Positions 19,675-27,064 of a stretch of 33,393 bases of DNA are shown here, one piece after another (positions within the stretch are counted from its first letter, which is position 1; each line of letters begins with the position of its first letter). A program made the translations under genes and the position numbers. The notes beneath the pieces are model-generated. The model was not told where the DNA came from, searched no databases, and saw only the letters and a list, made by a program, of their open reading frames with translations. This DNA is from Pseudomonadota bacterium (lineage in GTDB: Bacteria; Pseudomonadota; Gammaproteobacteria; Xanthomonadales; Xanthomonadaceae): the NCBI GenBank assembly GCA_023388355.1, contig JAEWGI010000004.1:1-33393 (forward strand), read 5' to 3'.

Positions 19675-20274
19675 ATGCTGCTGGATACCGCTAAGCTTGC
19701 CGCGGTGAGCGAGAGCGAACCCGCCACTGCCGAAGCGGCGCACGCGCCGGATGCGGGCGTGCGCTTGCCGGCGACCCTGGAGGCTTTCCTCGCCGACGTC
19801 GAGGGGCGCGCCTTCCGCTTTGCCGAGCTTGGCCTGCGCCATCGCGAGGACGCGCTGGACGCGGTGCAGGACGCGATGCTGAAGATGCTTGCCTACCGCG
19901 AGCGGCCCGCGCAGGAATGGACGCCGCTGTTCTGGAGCATCCTGCGCAACCGGATGGTCGACATGCAGCGGCGCAGCATGTTCCGCCTGCGCTGGCTGCA
20001 ACCGGGCACCGACCGCCAGGGCGAGCCGATCGACTGGGCCGACGACGCGCCCGGTCCCTCGCGCCGGCACGATGGCCGCGAGGCGTGGTCGCGGATCAGC
20101 GACGCCCTGCGGCGGCTGCCGGCGCGCCAGCGCGAAGCCTTCACCCTGCGCGTGCTCGAGGACCTCGACGTGTCCGCCACCGCCGCGGCGATGGGATGCG
20201 GCGAAGGCTCGGTCAAGACCCACCTGTCGCGCGCCCGCGCGGCGCTGCAGAAGCAACTCGAGGAATTCCGATGA
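19675..20274 (+). CDS. sigma-70 family (ECF-like) RNA polymerase sigma factor
   Basis: A protein of about 199 aa with a sigma-2 region (AELGLRHREDALDAVQDAMLKMLAY, then PLFWSILRNRMVDMQRR) and a sigma-4 HTH (LPARQREAFTLRVLEDLDVSATAAAM, then EGSVKTHLSRARAALQ). There is no region 1 or 3, as in ECF factors. It would redirect RNA polymerase to an unknown regulon. The start is uncertain: the ATG at 19675 is used, but the GTG at 19705 (VSESEPATAE) is possible and would remove only non-conserved residues. Its stop overlaps the next gene (ATGA). It heads a three-gene cassette wedged between the two parts of pntA on the opposite strand. Confidence 0.9.
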   Translation: MLLDTAKLAAVSESEPATAEAAHAPDAGVRLPATLEAFLADVEGRAFRFAELGLRHREDALDAVQDAMLKMLAYRERPAQEWTPLFWSILRNRMVDMQRRSMFRLRWLQPGTDRQGEPIDWADDAPGPSRRHDGREAWSRISDALRRLPARQREAFTLRVLEDLDVSATAAAMGCGEGSVKTHLSRARAALQKQLEEFR

Positions 20275-20663
20275 ACACCCGCCCGCATGAAAGCCCGGCC
20301 ACTGGCGATGCGCCCGCGACCGCCCGCCTCGAGCAGGCCCTGCGCGACCACCATGCCACCGCGGTCGCGCGGCTGTCGCCGCAGGTGCGCGCCCAGCTCG
20401 CGCAGCGGCGCAACGCCGCCCTGCGCGGCGCCGGCGCGGCGCGGCCGGGCTGGAACCTGCGTCCGCTCGCGGCGGGCGTGGCGATGGCCGGCGTGCTGGC
20501 GCTTGGCCTGCAGCTGCTGCCGACCCGTGATGGCGCCGCACCTGCAGAGGCCACCATCGCCGGTACGGCCGCGCCGGCCGTTCCCAACACCATCCTCGAC
20601 GAGGATCCCGAGTTCTACGCCTGGCTGGCCTCGGCCGATGTCCAGCAACTGGCGATGGAGTAA
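20271..20663 (+). CDS. single-pass membrane protein, possible anti-sigma factor
   Basis: A 130-aa protein with a charged N-terminal cytosolic part (about 1-65, with LEQALRDHHATAVARLSPQVRAQLAQRRNAAL), one membrane helix (LAAGVAMAGVLALGLQLL) and a 45-residue periplasmic tail rich in Ala/Thr/Pro ending YAWLASADVQQLAME. The size, topology and 4-base coupling to the sigma gene are those of anti-sigma factors, but I see no zinc-binding HxxxCxxC motif of the ZAS class. The role is therefore inferred from context only. The DUF3106 gene follows after 3 bases. Confidence 0.75.
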   Translation: MNTRPHESPATGDAPATARLEQALRDHHATAVARLSPQVRAQLAQRRNAALRGAGAARPGWNLRPLAAGVAMAGVLALGLQLLPTRDGAAPAEATIAGTAAPAVPNTILDEDPEFYAWLASADVQQLAME

Positions 20664-20666
20664 GCC

Positions 20667-21116
20667 ATGACCCGCGCACTGCTGTTTCCCGCCCTGATCG
20701 CCCTGGCGCTGCTGTCCCCCAGCGCCGCCGCCCGGCAGGCCGATGCCTCCGCGCCACTGCCGGCGTGGGACGAACTCACGCCCGCCCAGCGCGAGCTGCT
20801 CATCGCGCCGGTCCGCGAGCGCTGGAACCGCTCCCCGGGGGAGCGCCAGCGGATCCTGCAACGCGCGCAGCGCTGGCAGTCGCTGAGCCCGGAGCAGCGC
20901 CGTCGCGCGCACCACGGTATGCAGCGCTTCGAGCACATGAGCGCGGAGCAGCGCGGCCATGCCCGCGCGCTGTTCCACGCCATGCGCGGCATGGACGCCG
21001 GGCAGCGCAAGGCATTCCTGGCGGACTGGAAGACGAAGACGCCAGAGCAGCGCCGCGCCTGGCTGGAGGTGCACCCTGCGCCGGTACGCGAGGCCCGGCC
21101 CGGGACCCGCGACTGA
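20667..21116 (+). CDS. DUF3106 exported repeat protein
   Basis: A 149-aa protein with a Sec signal (LLFPALIALALLSPSAAA, cleavage near 22). The rest is helical and built of short repeats around an [S/T]-x-x-Q-R core: LTPAQR, SPGER, SPEQR, SAEQR, DAGQR and TPEQR. Their arginines fall at 42, 60, 78, 96, 114 and 129, an almost exact 18-residue period. The motif recalls the LTxxQ signature of the periplasmic CpxP/Spy/ZraP chaperone-sensor family, though homology is not shown. As the third gene of the sigma cassette it may be a periplasmic sensor or effector. The stop is 3 bp from the convergent pntA1 stop. Confidence 0.82.
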   Translation: MTRALLFPALIALALLSPSAAARQADASAPLPAWDELTPAQRELLIAPVRERWNRSPGERQRILQRAQRWQSLSPEQRRRAHHGMQRFEHMSAEQRGHARALFHAMRGMDAGQRKAFLADWKTKTPEQRRAWLEVHPAPVREARPGTRD

Positions 21117-21119
21117 GGC

Positions 21120-22229
21120 TCAGTACGCGGCAGGCGCCGGTGCGGCGCCTTCGCGCTCCGGGAACACGGTCCTGGCCAGCAGCTCGTCGTCCCAGTCGAA
21201 TGCCAGCGCGCCGTCCTTGAGGAGCAGGCTCACGAAGTTGTAGGCGTTGCGCGCATACATCTCGCTGGCGTGCTGGGCGCCCATCGACGCGAGGTCGAGC
21301 GGGCCGGCAATGGTGACGCCGCCGCTCTCCACGGTCTGCCCGGGCCGGGTCAGTTCGCAGTTGCCGCCGGTTTCCGCGGCGAGGTCGACGATCACGCTGC
21401 CGGGCTTCATCCCCGCGACCATGGCCGCGGAAACGATCTTCGGCGCCGGCCGGCCCGGCACCGCGGCAGTGCTGACGATCACATCGATGCCCTTGAGGTG
21501 CTCGGCCAAGCGGCGCTGCTGCTCGGCGCGCTCCTCGTCGGTGAGCGCGCGCGCGTAGCCGCCCTCGCCCGCGGCGCTGACGCCCAGGTCGAGGAACTTG
21601 CCGCCCAGCGACTGGATCTGCTCGCGGGTCTCGGGGCGCACGTCGAAGCCTTCGACCTGCGCCCCGAGCCGCTTGGCGGTGGCGATGGCCTGCAGGCCGG
21701 CCACGCCGGCGCCGATGACGAGCACCTTCGAGGGACGGATGGTGCCCGCCGCGGTGGTCAGCATCGGGAAGAAGCGCGGCGCCAGCTGGGCGGCGATCAG
21801 CACCGCCTTGTAGCCGGCCATGCCGGCCTGCGAACTGAGGACGTCCATCGCCTGCGCTCGGGTGGTGCGCGGCAGCCGCTCCAGCGGGAAGGCGACGATG
21901 CCGCGGGCGCGGATCGCCTCGGCGCGCTCCGCGTCGGCTTGCGGGTGCAGGCTGCCGACCAGCACCGCACCCGGCTTCAGCGAGGCAATCACAGCATTGG
22001 CGGGCGGCTGCACGCAGAGGACGAGGTCGGCATCGGCCAGCGGCGCGCCCTCACGCCGCGCCCCCGCATCGACATAGGCCTGGTCCGGGAAGTACGCGCC
22101 CTCGCCGATGCCGGGTTCGATCGCCACCGAGGCCCCGGCGGCCACCAGCTTCCTGCAGGTCTCCGGGGTCAGCGCCGTGCGGCGCTCGCCGGCGGCGGTC
22201 TCGCGCGCCACGCCAATCTTCACCGCCAT
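21120..22229 (-). CDS. pntAA: NAD(P) transhydrogenase subunit alpha, part 1
   Basis: The 369-aa soluble NAD(H)-binding domain I of proton-translocating transhydrogenase. The N-terminus MAVKIGVARETAAGERRTAL is typical. Further marks are SSQAGMAGYKAV, the Rossmann loop VLVIGAGVAGLQAIATAKRLG with acidic EGFDVR following it, and VDLAAETGGNCELT. A GGAG lies 6 nt before the ATG at 22227-22229, and a TAGGAT hexamer at 22258-22263 on this strand is a likely -10. Unlike the usual compact operon, pntAB and pntB lie 1.6 kb downstream on the same strand, separated by three genes read the other way. Confidence 0.96.
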   Translation of the reverse strand: MAVKIGVARETAAGERRTALTPETCRKLVAAGASVAIEPGIGEGAYFPDQAYVDAGARREGAPLADADLVLCVQPPANAVIASLKPGAVLVGSLHPQADAERAEAIRARGIVAFPLERLPRTTRAQAMDVLSSQAGMAGYKAVLIAAQLAPRFFPMLTTAAGTIRPSKVLVIGAGVAGLQAIATAKRLGAQVEGFDVRPETREQIQSLGGKFLDLGVSAAGEGGYARALTDEERAEQQRRLAEHLKGIDVIVSTAAVPGRPAPKIVSAAMVAGMKPGSVIVDLAAETGGNCELTRPGQTVESGGVTIAGPLDLASMGAQHASEMYARNAYNFVSLLLKDGALAFDWDDELLARTVFPEREGAAPAPAAY

Positions 22230-22291
22230 GCCCCACTCCAGCGCCTGTGCTGCCCGCATCCTAACCAATGCCGGCGATCGCGGGCAGCCGT

Positions 22292-22297
22292 TACCAT
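22292..22297 (+). promoter_or_regulatory. candidate -10 element of the nitroreductase gene
   Basis: TACCAT ends 9 nt before the ATG at 22307 and no ribosome site is seen between them. It is a weak hexamer, listed because the same layout recurs at other starts in this window. Confidence 0.3.
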
Positions 22298-22306
22298 GGC
22301 CGCATC

Positions 22307-22897
22307 ATGACCATGCCGCCGACCTTGCTCACCCTCGCCGCGCTCGACAGCCGCCTGTCCGTGCCGACCCGCCAGCTGGGGGCACCCGGCCCGGACGAGG
22401 ACGCACTGCTGCGGATCCTGCGCAGCGCGGTGCGGGTGCCCGACCATGGCAAGCGGGTGCCGTTCCGCTTCCTGCGGATCGCCGGCCCCGCGCGCGAGGC
22501 GCTTGCCGACGCCGCCACCCTGCGCTTCCGCGAGCGCGAGCCGAACCCGGCCGAGGGCGCGGTGGACAAGCTGCGCAGCCGCTTCCTGCTGCCGCCGCTG
22601 ACGCTGGCCGTGGTCGCACGGCTCGGGCCGGACGACAAGATCCCCGCCTCCGAACGCTTCTCCACCGCCTCGTGCGTGTGCCTGCTGCTGCTGCAGGCCG
22701 CGCAGGTGGAAGGGTTCGGCGCCCAGTGGCTGACCGGCTGGGTGGCCTACGACCGTCCGTTCCTGCAGAACACCCTGGGCCTTTCGGAAGACGAGCAGCT
22801 GGTCGGCACCATCGCCATCGGCACCGCCCAGGTGGCGGTGCCCGATCGCGAGCGCCCCGATCCCGCCGGCCTGCTGCAGGACTGGCCGGCGCCGTGA
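22307..22897 (+). CDS. nitroreductase family protein (YdjA-like)
   Basis: A 196-aa FMN-dependent oxidoreductase of the small YdjA branch. Matching blocks are the LRSAVRVPDHGKRVPFRFL stretch (E. coli ARAPDHKSMQPWHF), the central DKLRSRFLLPPLTLAVVAR region, the helix ASCVCLLLLQAAQVEGFGAQWLTG and the closing LGLSEDEQLVGTIAIGTAQ. It probably reduces nitro or quinone-like compounds with NAD(P)H; the true substrate is unknown. The ATG at 22307 is used; another ATG two codons later is equally possible. The stop overlaps the exonuclease start (GTGA, 22894-22897). Confidence 0.9.
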   Translation: MTMPPTLLTLAALDSRLSVPTRQLGAPGPDEDALLRILRSAVRVPDHGKRVPFRFLRIAGPAREALADAATLRFREREPNPAEGAVDKLRSRFLLPPLTLAVVARLGPDDKIPASERFSTASCVCLLLLQAAQVEGFGAQWLTGWVAYDRPFLQNTLGLSEDEQLVGTIAIGTAQVAVPDRERPDPAGLLQDWPAP

Positions 22898-23814
22898 ACC
22901 GCCCCGCGCCGGCCGTGGGCGCGCCGCCCGCGCTGCACCTGGTGGACGCGTCGATGTACGTGTTCCGCGCCTGGCATTCGATGCCGGACGAATTCCACGA
23001 TGCCGACGGCTGGCCGACCAACGCGGTCCACGGTTTCGCGCGCTTCCTGCTGGAGCTGCTGGAGCGCGAGCGCCCGCGCCACGTCGCCATCGCCTTCGAC
23101 GAAGCGCTGGATTCCTGCTTCCGCAACGGGCTGTACCCGGCCTACAAGGCCAATCGCGATCCGGCGCCGCCCGAGTTGCGCCGGCAGTTCGCATGGTGCA
23201 AGTCGCTGTGCGAGGCGCTGGGGCTGGCCACCCTCGCGCACCGCGACTTCGAGGCCGACGACCTCATCGGCAGCGCGGTCCACCGCGCCCGGGGCAACGG
23301 CTTCCGCAGCGTGATCGTGTCGGCCGACAAGGACCTGTCGCAGCTGCTGGACGCCCACGACGAGCAGTACGACTTCGCCAAGGGCCAGCGCTGGGGCGCC
23401 GATGGCGTGCGCGCGCGGCATGGCGTGCATGCACACCAGATCGCCGACTACCTGGCATTGACCGGCGATGCCGTCGACAACATCCCGGGGGTCACCGGCA
23501 TCGGCCCGAAGACGGCCGCGGTGCTGCTGGCGCATTTCGGCAGCCTGGACGCGCTGCTGGGGCGGATCGAGGAGGTGCCCTACCTGCGCCTGCGCGGCGC
23601 CGCCGGGGTGGCGGTGCGCCTGCGCGAGCAGCGCGAGCACGCGTTGCTGTGGCGGCAGCTGACGACCATCGCGCTGGAAGCGCCGCTGCCGGACGGCGAC
23701 TTCGCGCGCGGCCATGGCGATGACGGCGAGCTGGCCGCGCTGGCCGACTGGGTCGGCTTCGGCCCGCTCACCCGCCGGCGGTTGGCGCTGGCCGCGGGCC
23801 TGGCGCGGGACTGA
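22894..23814 (+). CDS. 5'-3' exonuclease / flap-endonuclease-like protein
   Basis: A 306-aa stand-alone relative of the 5'-nuclease domain of DNA polymerase I (as in ExoIX/Xni). Metal-binding acidic residues are in place: Asp18 in LVDASMYVFRA, Asp69 in AIAFDEALD, the EADD cluster (120-123), Asp145 and Asp147 in VSADKDLSQL, and Asp192/Asp195 in GDAVDNIPG. The arch segment CFRNGLYPAYKANR and the helix-hairpin-helix GVTGIGPKTAAVLL (199-212) follow the family order. It probably trims flaps or RNA primers. The start is GTG at 22894, coupled to the nitroreductase; in-frame sequence further upstream overlaps that gene and is not family-like. Confidence 0.92.
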   Translation: MNRPAPAVGAPPALHLVDASMYVFRAWHSMPDEFHDADGWPTNAVHGFARFLLELLERERPRHVAIAFDEALDSCFRNGLYPAYKANRDPAPPELRRQFAWCKSLCEALGLATLAHRDFEADDLIGSAVHRARGNGFRSVIVSADKDLSQLLDAHDEQYDFAKGQRWGADGVRARHGVHAHQIADYLALTGDAVDNIPGVTGIGPKTAAVLLAHFGSLDALLGRIEEVPYLRLRGAAGVAVRLREQREHALLWRQLTTIALEAPLPDGDFARGHGDDGELAALADWVGFGPLTRRRLALAAGLARD

Positions 23815-23831
23815 TCTCCACCTGCCTGCGC

Positions 23832-23837
23832 TAGGAT
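23832..23837 (+). promoter_or_regulatory. TAGGAT upstream of Nudix gene: -10 element or ribosome site
   Basis: TAGGAT ends 6 nt before the ATG at 23844. As a -10 it would give a leaderless mRNA; as AGGA it is a fair Shine-Dalgarno 7 nt from the start. The sequence cannot separate the two readings. Confidence 0.35.
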
Positions 23838-23843
23838 CGGCGG

Positions 23844-24386
23844 ATGGCGAACCTCAAGCAGACCCTGTACGAAGGCAAGTGGCTGCGGCTGGTCCGCATC
23901 GGCCAATGGGAGTCCTGCGAACGCACACACGGCCAGGGCATGGCGGTGATCGTGGTCGCGGTGACGCCGGACGACGAGGTGCTGTTCGTCGAGCAGTTCC
24001 GGGTGCCGCTTGGCGCGCGCACCATCGAGATGCCCGCCGGCCTGGTCGGCGACGACCACGCCGAGGACACCCTGGTGGATGCGGCGCGGCGTGAGCTGGC
24101 CGAGGAGACCGGCTGGTCGCCGGGCCGCGTCGACGTGCTGCTGACCGGACCCACCAGTTCCGGCATGAGCAACGAGCGGATCGCCTTCGTGCGGGCGCGC
24201 GACCTGGTGCGCGTCGGCGAGGGCGGCGGCGTGGACGACGAGAACATCATCGTCCACGCGGTGCCGCGGGCGCAGGCGCCGGCCTGGCTGATGGCCAAGC
24301 GCGCCGAAGGCTTCGAGCTCGACCTCAAGCTGTGGGCCGGGCTGTGGATGATCGACCACAACCCGGACGGCTCGGCCGCCGACTGA
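23844..24386 (+). CDS. Nudix hydrolase, ADP-ribose pyrophosphatase-like
   Basis: A 180-aa Nudix protein that probably splits ADP-ribose or a related nucleoside diphosphate sugar. The Nudix box runs from Gly69 to Trp91 as G-x5-D-x7-RELAEETGW; the first acidic position is Asp rather than the usual Glu, while the metal-binding REL-EE core is intact. The preceding strand VLFVEQFRVPLGARTIEMPAG is the pattern of ADPR pyrophosphatases (QYR-type motif before E-PAG). The Pro-Thr-Ser-Ser-Gly stretch after the box also fits. Convergent with pip; only 4 bp separate the stops, and both lie in one perfect palindrome. Confidence 0.92.
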   Translation: MANLKQTLYEGKWLRLVRIGQWESCERTHGQGMAVIVVAVTPDDEVLFVEQFRVPLGARTIEMPAGLVGDDHAEDTLVDAARRELAEETGWSPGRVDVLLTGPTSSGMSNERIAFVRARDLVRVGEGGGVDDENIIVHAVPRAQAPAWLMAKRAEGFELDLKLWAGLWMIDHNPDGSAAD

Positions 24387-24390
24387 GGCC

Positions 24391-25338
24391 TCAGGCGCCG
24401 GCGAAGCGGTCGGTGGCCTCCACCAGCGCCGCCGTGTTCTCCGCCTCGAACGCGGAGTGCCCCGCGCCCGGGCTGACGATCAGTTCGGACTTCGGCCATG
24501 CCGCGTGCAGCTCGAACGCGCTCTGGATCGGGCAGACCACGTCGTAGCGGCCGTGCACGATGACGCCGGGGATGTCGACGATGCGGTAGGCGTCGCGCAG
24601 CAGCTGGTCGTCGCACTCGAAGAAGCCGCCGTTGGTGAAGTAGTGGTTCTCGATCCGGGCGAAGGCGAGCGCGAACTGCGGATCCTCGTGGTCGGCCATG
24701 AAGTCCGGGTCGATGTGCAGGAAGCTGGTGGCCGCCTCCCACACGCTCCACGCGCGCGCCGCGGCCAGGCGGGTGGCCTCGTCGTCGGAGGTCAGGCGGC
24801 GGTGGAAGGCCGCGATCAGGTCGCCGCGCTCGCTCTCCGGGATGGCCGCGATGTAGTGCTGCCAGGCCTCCGGGAACAGGCGCGAGGCGCCTTCCTGGTA
24901 GAACCACTCCAGCTCCCAGCGGCGCAGCATGAAGATGCCGCGCAGCACCAGCTCGGTGACCTTCTTCGGGTGGCTCTGGGCGTAGGCCAGCGCCAGGGTC
25001 GAGCCCCAGGAACCGCCGAAGACCTGCCAGCGCTCGATGCCAAGGTGCTCGCGCAGGCGCTCGATGTCGTCGACCAGGTGCCAGGTGGTGTTGTCGACCA
25101 GGTCGGCGTGCGGCGTGGAGCGGCCCGAACCGCGCTGGTCGAACAGCACGATGCGGTACTTCGCCGGATCGTGGAAACGCCGCATCTTGTCGGTGCAGCC
25201 GCCGCCGGGACCGCCATGCAGCATCACCACCGGCTTGCCGTCGGGATTGCCGCACTGCTCGTAGTACAGGACGTGACGGTCGTCGACGCGGAGGGTGCCG
25301 GTGTCGAAGGACTGGATCTCGGGGTACAGCGTGCGCAT
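24391..25338 (-). CDS. pip: proline iminopeptidase
   Basis: A 315-aa alpha/beta hydrolase of peptidase family S33 that removes N-terminal proline from peptides. The oxyanion HGGPGGGC (41-48), the DQRGSGRSTPH signature (67-77), the nucleophile Ser110 in GGSWGS, Asp266 in GRYDVVCP and His294 in GAGHSAFE make the full catalytic set. The length is that of Xanthomonas Pip (about 313 aa), whose family is well known. The start ATG at 25336-25338 gives MRTLYPEIQSFDTGTL. A TAGACT hexamer at 25371-25376 on this strand is a candidate -10, which suggests transcription separate from prmC upstream. Confidence 0.97.
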   Translation of the reverse strand: MRTLYPEIQSFDTGTLRVDDRHVLYYEQCGNPDGKPVVMLHGGPGGGCTDKMRRFHDPAKYRIVLFDQRGSGRSTPHADLVDNTTWHLVDDIERLREHLGIERWQVFGGSWGSTLALAYAQSHPKKVTELVLRGIFMLRRWELEWFYQEGASRLFPEAWQHYIAAIPESERGDLIAAFHRRLTSDDEATRLAAARAWSVWEAATSFLHIDPDFMADHEDPQFALAFARIENHYFTNGGFFECDDQLLRDAYRIVDIPGVIVHGRYDVVCPIQSAFELHAAWPKSELIVSPGAGHSAFEAENTAALVEATDRFAGA

Positions 25339-25390
25339 GGAGACTCGCTTGCGTGCAGGAACACCGCGCCAGTCTACCAGCGGGGCCGGA

Positions 25391-26227
25391 TCAGGCCGGC
25401 GCGATGCGCCCCAGGGTGACCCGGTCGCGGCGCTCGAGGTCGATGACGGTGGCGACCTCGACGAAGCCCGCGGCGTCCAGCAGCGCGCGCACCGCCGGCC
25501 CCTGCGCGGCCCCGTGTTCCAGCAGCAGCCAGCCGCCGGGCACAAGGCATGACGGCGCGCCGGACGCGAGGGTCCGGATCGCGTCCAGTCCGTCGGCGCC
25601 GGACGACAGCGCCGAGGGCGGCTCGTGGCGGAGATCGCCCTGCGCGAGGTGCGGGTCGGCTTCGGCGATGTAGGGCGGATTGCTCGCCACGAGGTCGTAG
25701 CGCTCGCCGGCCAGCGGCGCGAACCAGTCTCCCTGACGGAAGGCGACGCGACCGGCGAGGCCGTTGGCGACGGCATTGCCGCGCGCGACCTCCAGCGCGG
25801 CCTCGCTGCGGTCGGTCGCGACCACGCGCGCCCGCGGCCGCTCGGCGGCGATCGCCAGCGCGATCGCCCCGCTGCCGGTGCCGAGGTCGGCCACGCGGAC
25901 GTCGACCACCGGGTCCAGCCGTTCCAGCGCCTGCTCCACCAGCAGTTCGGTTTCCGGGCGCGGGATGAGCGTGTCCGGCGTCACCCGGAGGTCCAGCGTC
26001 CAGAAGCCGCGATGGCCGACGAGATAGGCGACGGGTTCGCCCGCGGCCCGGCGCGCCACCAGCGCGCGGAACCGCGCGGCCTGGTCGGCATCGACGACGG
26101 CGTCACCGTGGGCATACAGCCAGGCCCGGGGACGGCCCAGCACGTGGAGCAGAAGGAGCGTGGCGTCCTCCGCATCGATCACGGCCCGGGACTGCGCCAG
26201 GCACTGCGAGACGTTGTGGCCTTGCAT
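25391..26227 (-). CDS. prmC: release factor glutamine methyltransferase
   Basis: Methylates the GGQ glutamine of release factors RF1 and RF2 with SAM. The 278-aa protein has an N-terminal helical substrate-binding domain, then [15 protein letters not shown] (87-101), the SAM loop [14 protein letters not shown] (114-127) and the catalytic NPPY (183-186). Three starts are possible: ATG 26225-26227 (used here), ATG 26234-26236 and GTG 26237-26239; an AGG about 11 nt before the first slightly favours it and gives the length closest to E. coli PrmC (277 aa). The usual neighbour prfA is about 18 kb away here. Divergent from ahpC; the OxyR-like site overlaps its likely promoter and start. Confidence 0.95.
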   Translation of the reverse strand: MQGHNVSQCLAQSRAVIDAEDATLLLLHVLGRPRAWLYAHGDAVVDADQAARFRALVARRAAGEPVAYLVGHRGFWTLDLRVTPDTLIPRPETELLVEQALERLDPVVDVRVADLGTGSGAIALAIAAERPRARVVATDRSEAALEVARGNAVANGLAGRVAFRQGDWFAPLAGERYDLVASNPPYIAEADPHLAQGDLRHEPPSALSSGADGLDAIRTLASGAPSCLVPGGWLLLEHGAAQGPAVRALLDAAGFVEVATVIDLERRDRVTLGRIAPA

Positions 26228-26228
26228 G

Positions 26229-26265
26229 ATAGACATCACCTATCGATTGAATTATTATAATCAAC
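26229..26265 (+). promoter_or_regulatory. OxyR-like binding site of ahpC
   Basis: ATAG-N7-CTAT at 26229-26243 is a perfect half of the OxyR consensus ATAG-N7-CTAT-N7-ATAG-N7-CTAT. The second half, at the right spacing, is degraded (ATTA at 26251-26254, CAAC at 26262-26265). It covers the -35 position of the ahpC promoter, as expected where OxyR recruits polymerase. OxyR is encoded at 28838. It also reaches into the alternative starts of prmC. Confidence 0.65.
26254..26261. promoter_or_regulatory. overlapping divergent -10 boxes, ahpC / prmC
   Basis: A consensus TATAAT on the plus strand (26256-26261, 82 nt before the ahpC ATG) overlaps a consensus TATAAT on the minus strand (26254-26259, toward prmC). 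Neither has a good -35. The local AT-richness is exceptional for this window. Confidence 0.6.
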
Positions 26266-26343
26266 TTTACTGATTGATAGGCCGCGCCTAACATTCTCCC
26301 CGTCCGGCACCCGCCGGTTTTCTCCCACCTCGCGAGGATTCCC

Positions 26344-26904
26344 ATGTCCGTCATCAACACCGAAATCAAGCCGTTCAAGGCTACCGCCTTCCACAACGGC
26401 GAGTTCGTCGAAATCGACAGCGCCAACCTGAAGGGCAAGTGGTCCGTGTTCGTGTTCTACCCGGCCGACTTCACCTTTGTCTGCCCGACCGAGCTCGAGG
26501 ACCTGGCGATCAACTACGACGAGTTCAAGAAGCTCGGCGTCGAGATCTACAGCGTGTCGACCGACACCCACTTCTCGCACAAGGCCTGGCACGACAGCTC
26601 CGACGCCATCGGCAAGATCCAGTACCCGATGATCGGCGACCCGACCCACGAGATCTCGAAGAACTTCGAGATCCTGCGCCCGACCGGCTTGGCCGACCGC
26701 GGCACCTTCATCGTCGACCCCGAGGGCGTGATCCAGTCGATCGAGATCACCGCCGAGGGCATCGGCCGTGACGCGCTGGAGCTGCTGCGCAAGGTCAAGG
26801 CCGCCCAGTACGTCGCCGCCCACCCGGGCGAGGTCTGCCCGGCCAAGTGGAAGGAAGGCGAGAAGACCCTGAAGCCGTCGCTGGACCTGGTCGGCAAGAT
26901 CTGA
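26344..26904 (+). CDS. ahpC: alkyl hydroperoxide reductase peroxiredoxin subunit
   Basis: A 186-aa typical 2-Cys peroxiredoxin that reduces hydrogen peroxide, organic peroxides and peroxynitrite in the cytosol. The peroxidatic Cys47 is in [17 protein letters not shown] and the resolving Cys165 in [10 protein letters not shown]; the helix [15 protein letters not shown] and [14 protein letters not shown] are standard for AhpC. It is recharged by AhpF, whose gene follows. The ATG at 26344 follows a GAGGA ribosome site. Regulation by OxyR is likely from the upstream site. A strong GC-rich hairpin after the stop probably lowers transcription into ahpF. Confidence 0.98.
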   Translation: MSVINTEIKPFKATAFHNGEFVEIDSANLKGKWSVFVFYPADFTFVCPTELEDLAINYDEFKKLGVEIYSVSTDTHFSHKAWHDSSDAIGKIQYPMIGDPTHEISKNFEILRPTGLADRGTFIVDPEGVIQSIEITAEGIGRDALELLRKVKAAQYVAAHPGEVCPAKWKEGEKTLKPSLDLVGKI

Positions 26905-26917
26905 AGCACCACCCCGT

Positions 26918-26939
26918 CGGCGCGGCATTTGCCGCGCCG
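26918..26939 (+). terminator. strong GC-rich hairpin after ahpC
   Basis: CGGCGCGGCA (26918-26927) and TGCCGCGCCG (26930-26939) form a perfect 10-bp stem, effectively 9 bp with an ATTT loop, 13 bp after the ahpC stop. There is no T-run, so it may be a partial terminator or an mRNA-protecting end that keeps ahpC expression above ahpF. Confidence 0.5.
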
Positions 26940-26952
26940 GCACCCCCTACCC

Positions 26953-27049
26953 CCTGTAGGAGCAGCTACAGCTGCGACCGCCGCCAAGCGGCCCTACACG
27001 GTGACACTGCAGAAGCCGCTCCGGTCTCAGCTGTAGCTGCTCCTGCAGG
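26953..27049. repeat. inverted REP pair (BIME/REPIN-like element)
   Basis: Two 27-bp copies face each other at 26953-26979 and 27023-27049, matching at 25 of 27 positions when one is reverse-complemented. Each has an internal palindrome GCAGCT-N2-AGCTGC and begins with CCTGTAGGAGC or CCTGCAGGAGC. Short intergenic repeats beginning TGTAGGAGC are abundant in Lysobacteraceae and Pseudomonas genomes. The 43-bp spacer makes a long hairpin possible in the ahpC-ahpF mRNA. Confidence 0.8.
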
Positions 27050-27064
27050 TTCGTTCCACTCCAT

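Noticed and set aside
26953..27049. CRISPR-like repeat pair after ahpC
   Set aside because: Only two copies, in inverted orientation with an internal palindrome: a REP pair, with no cas genes.
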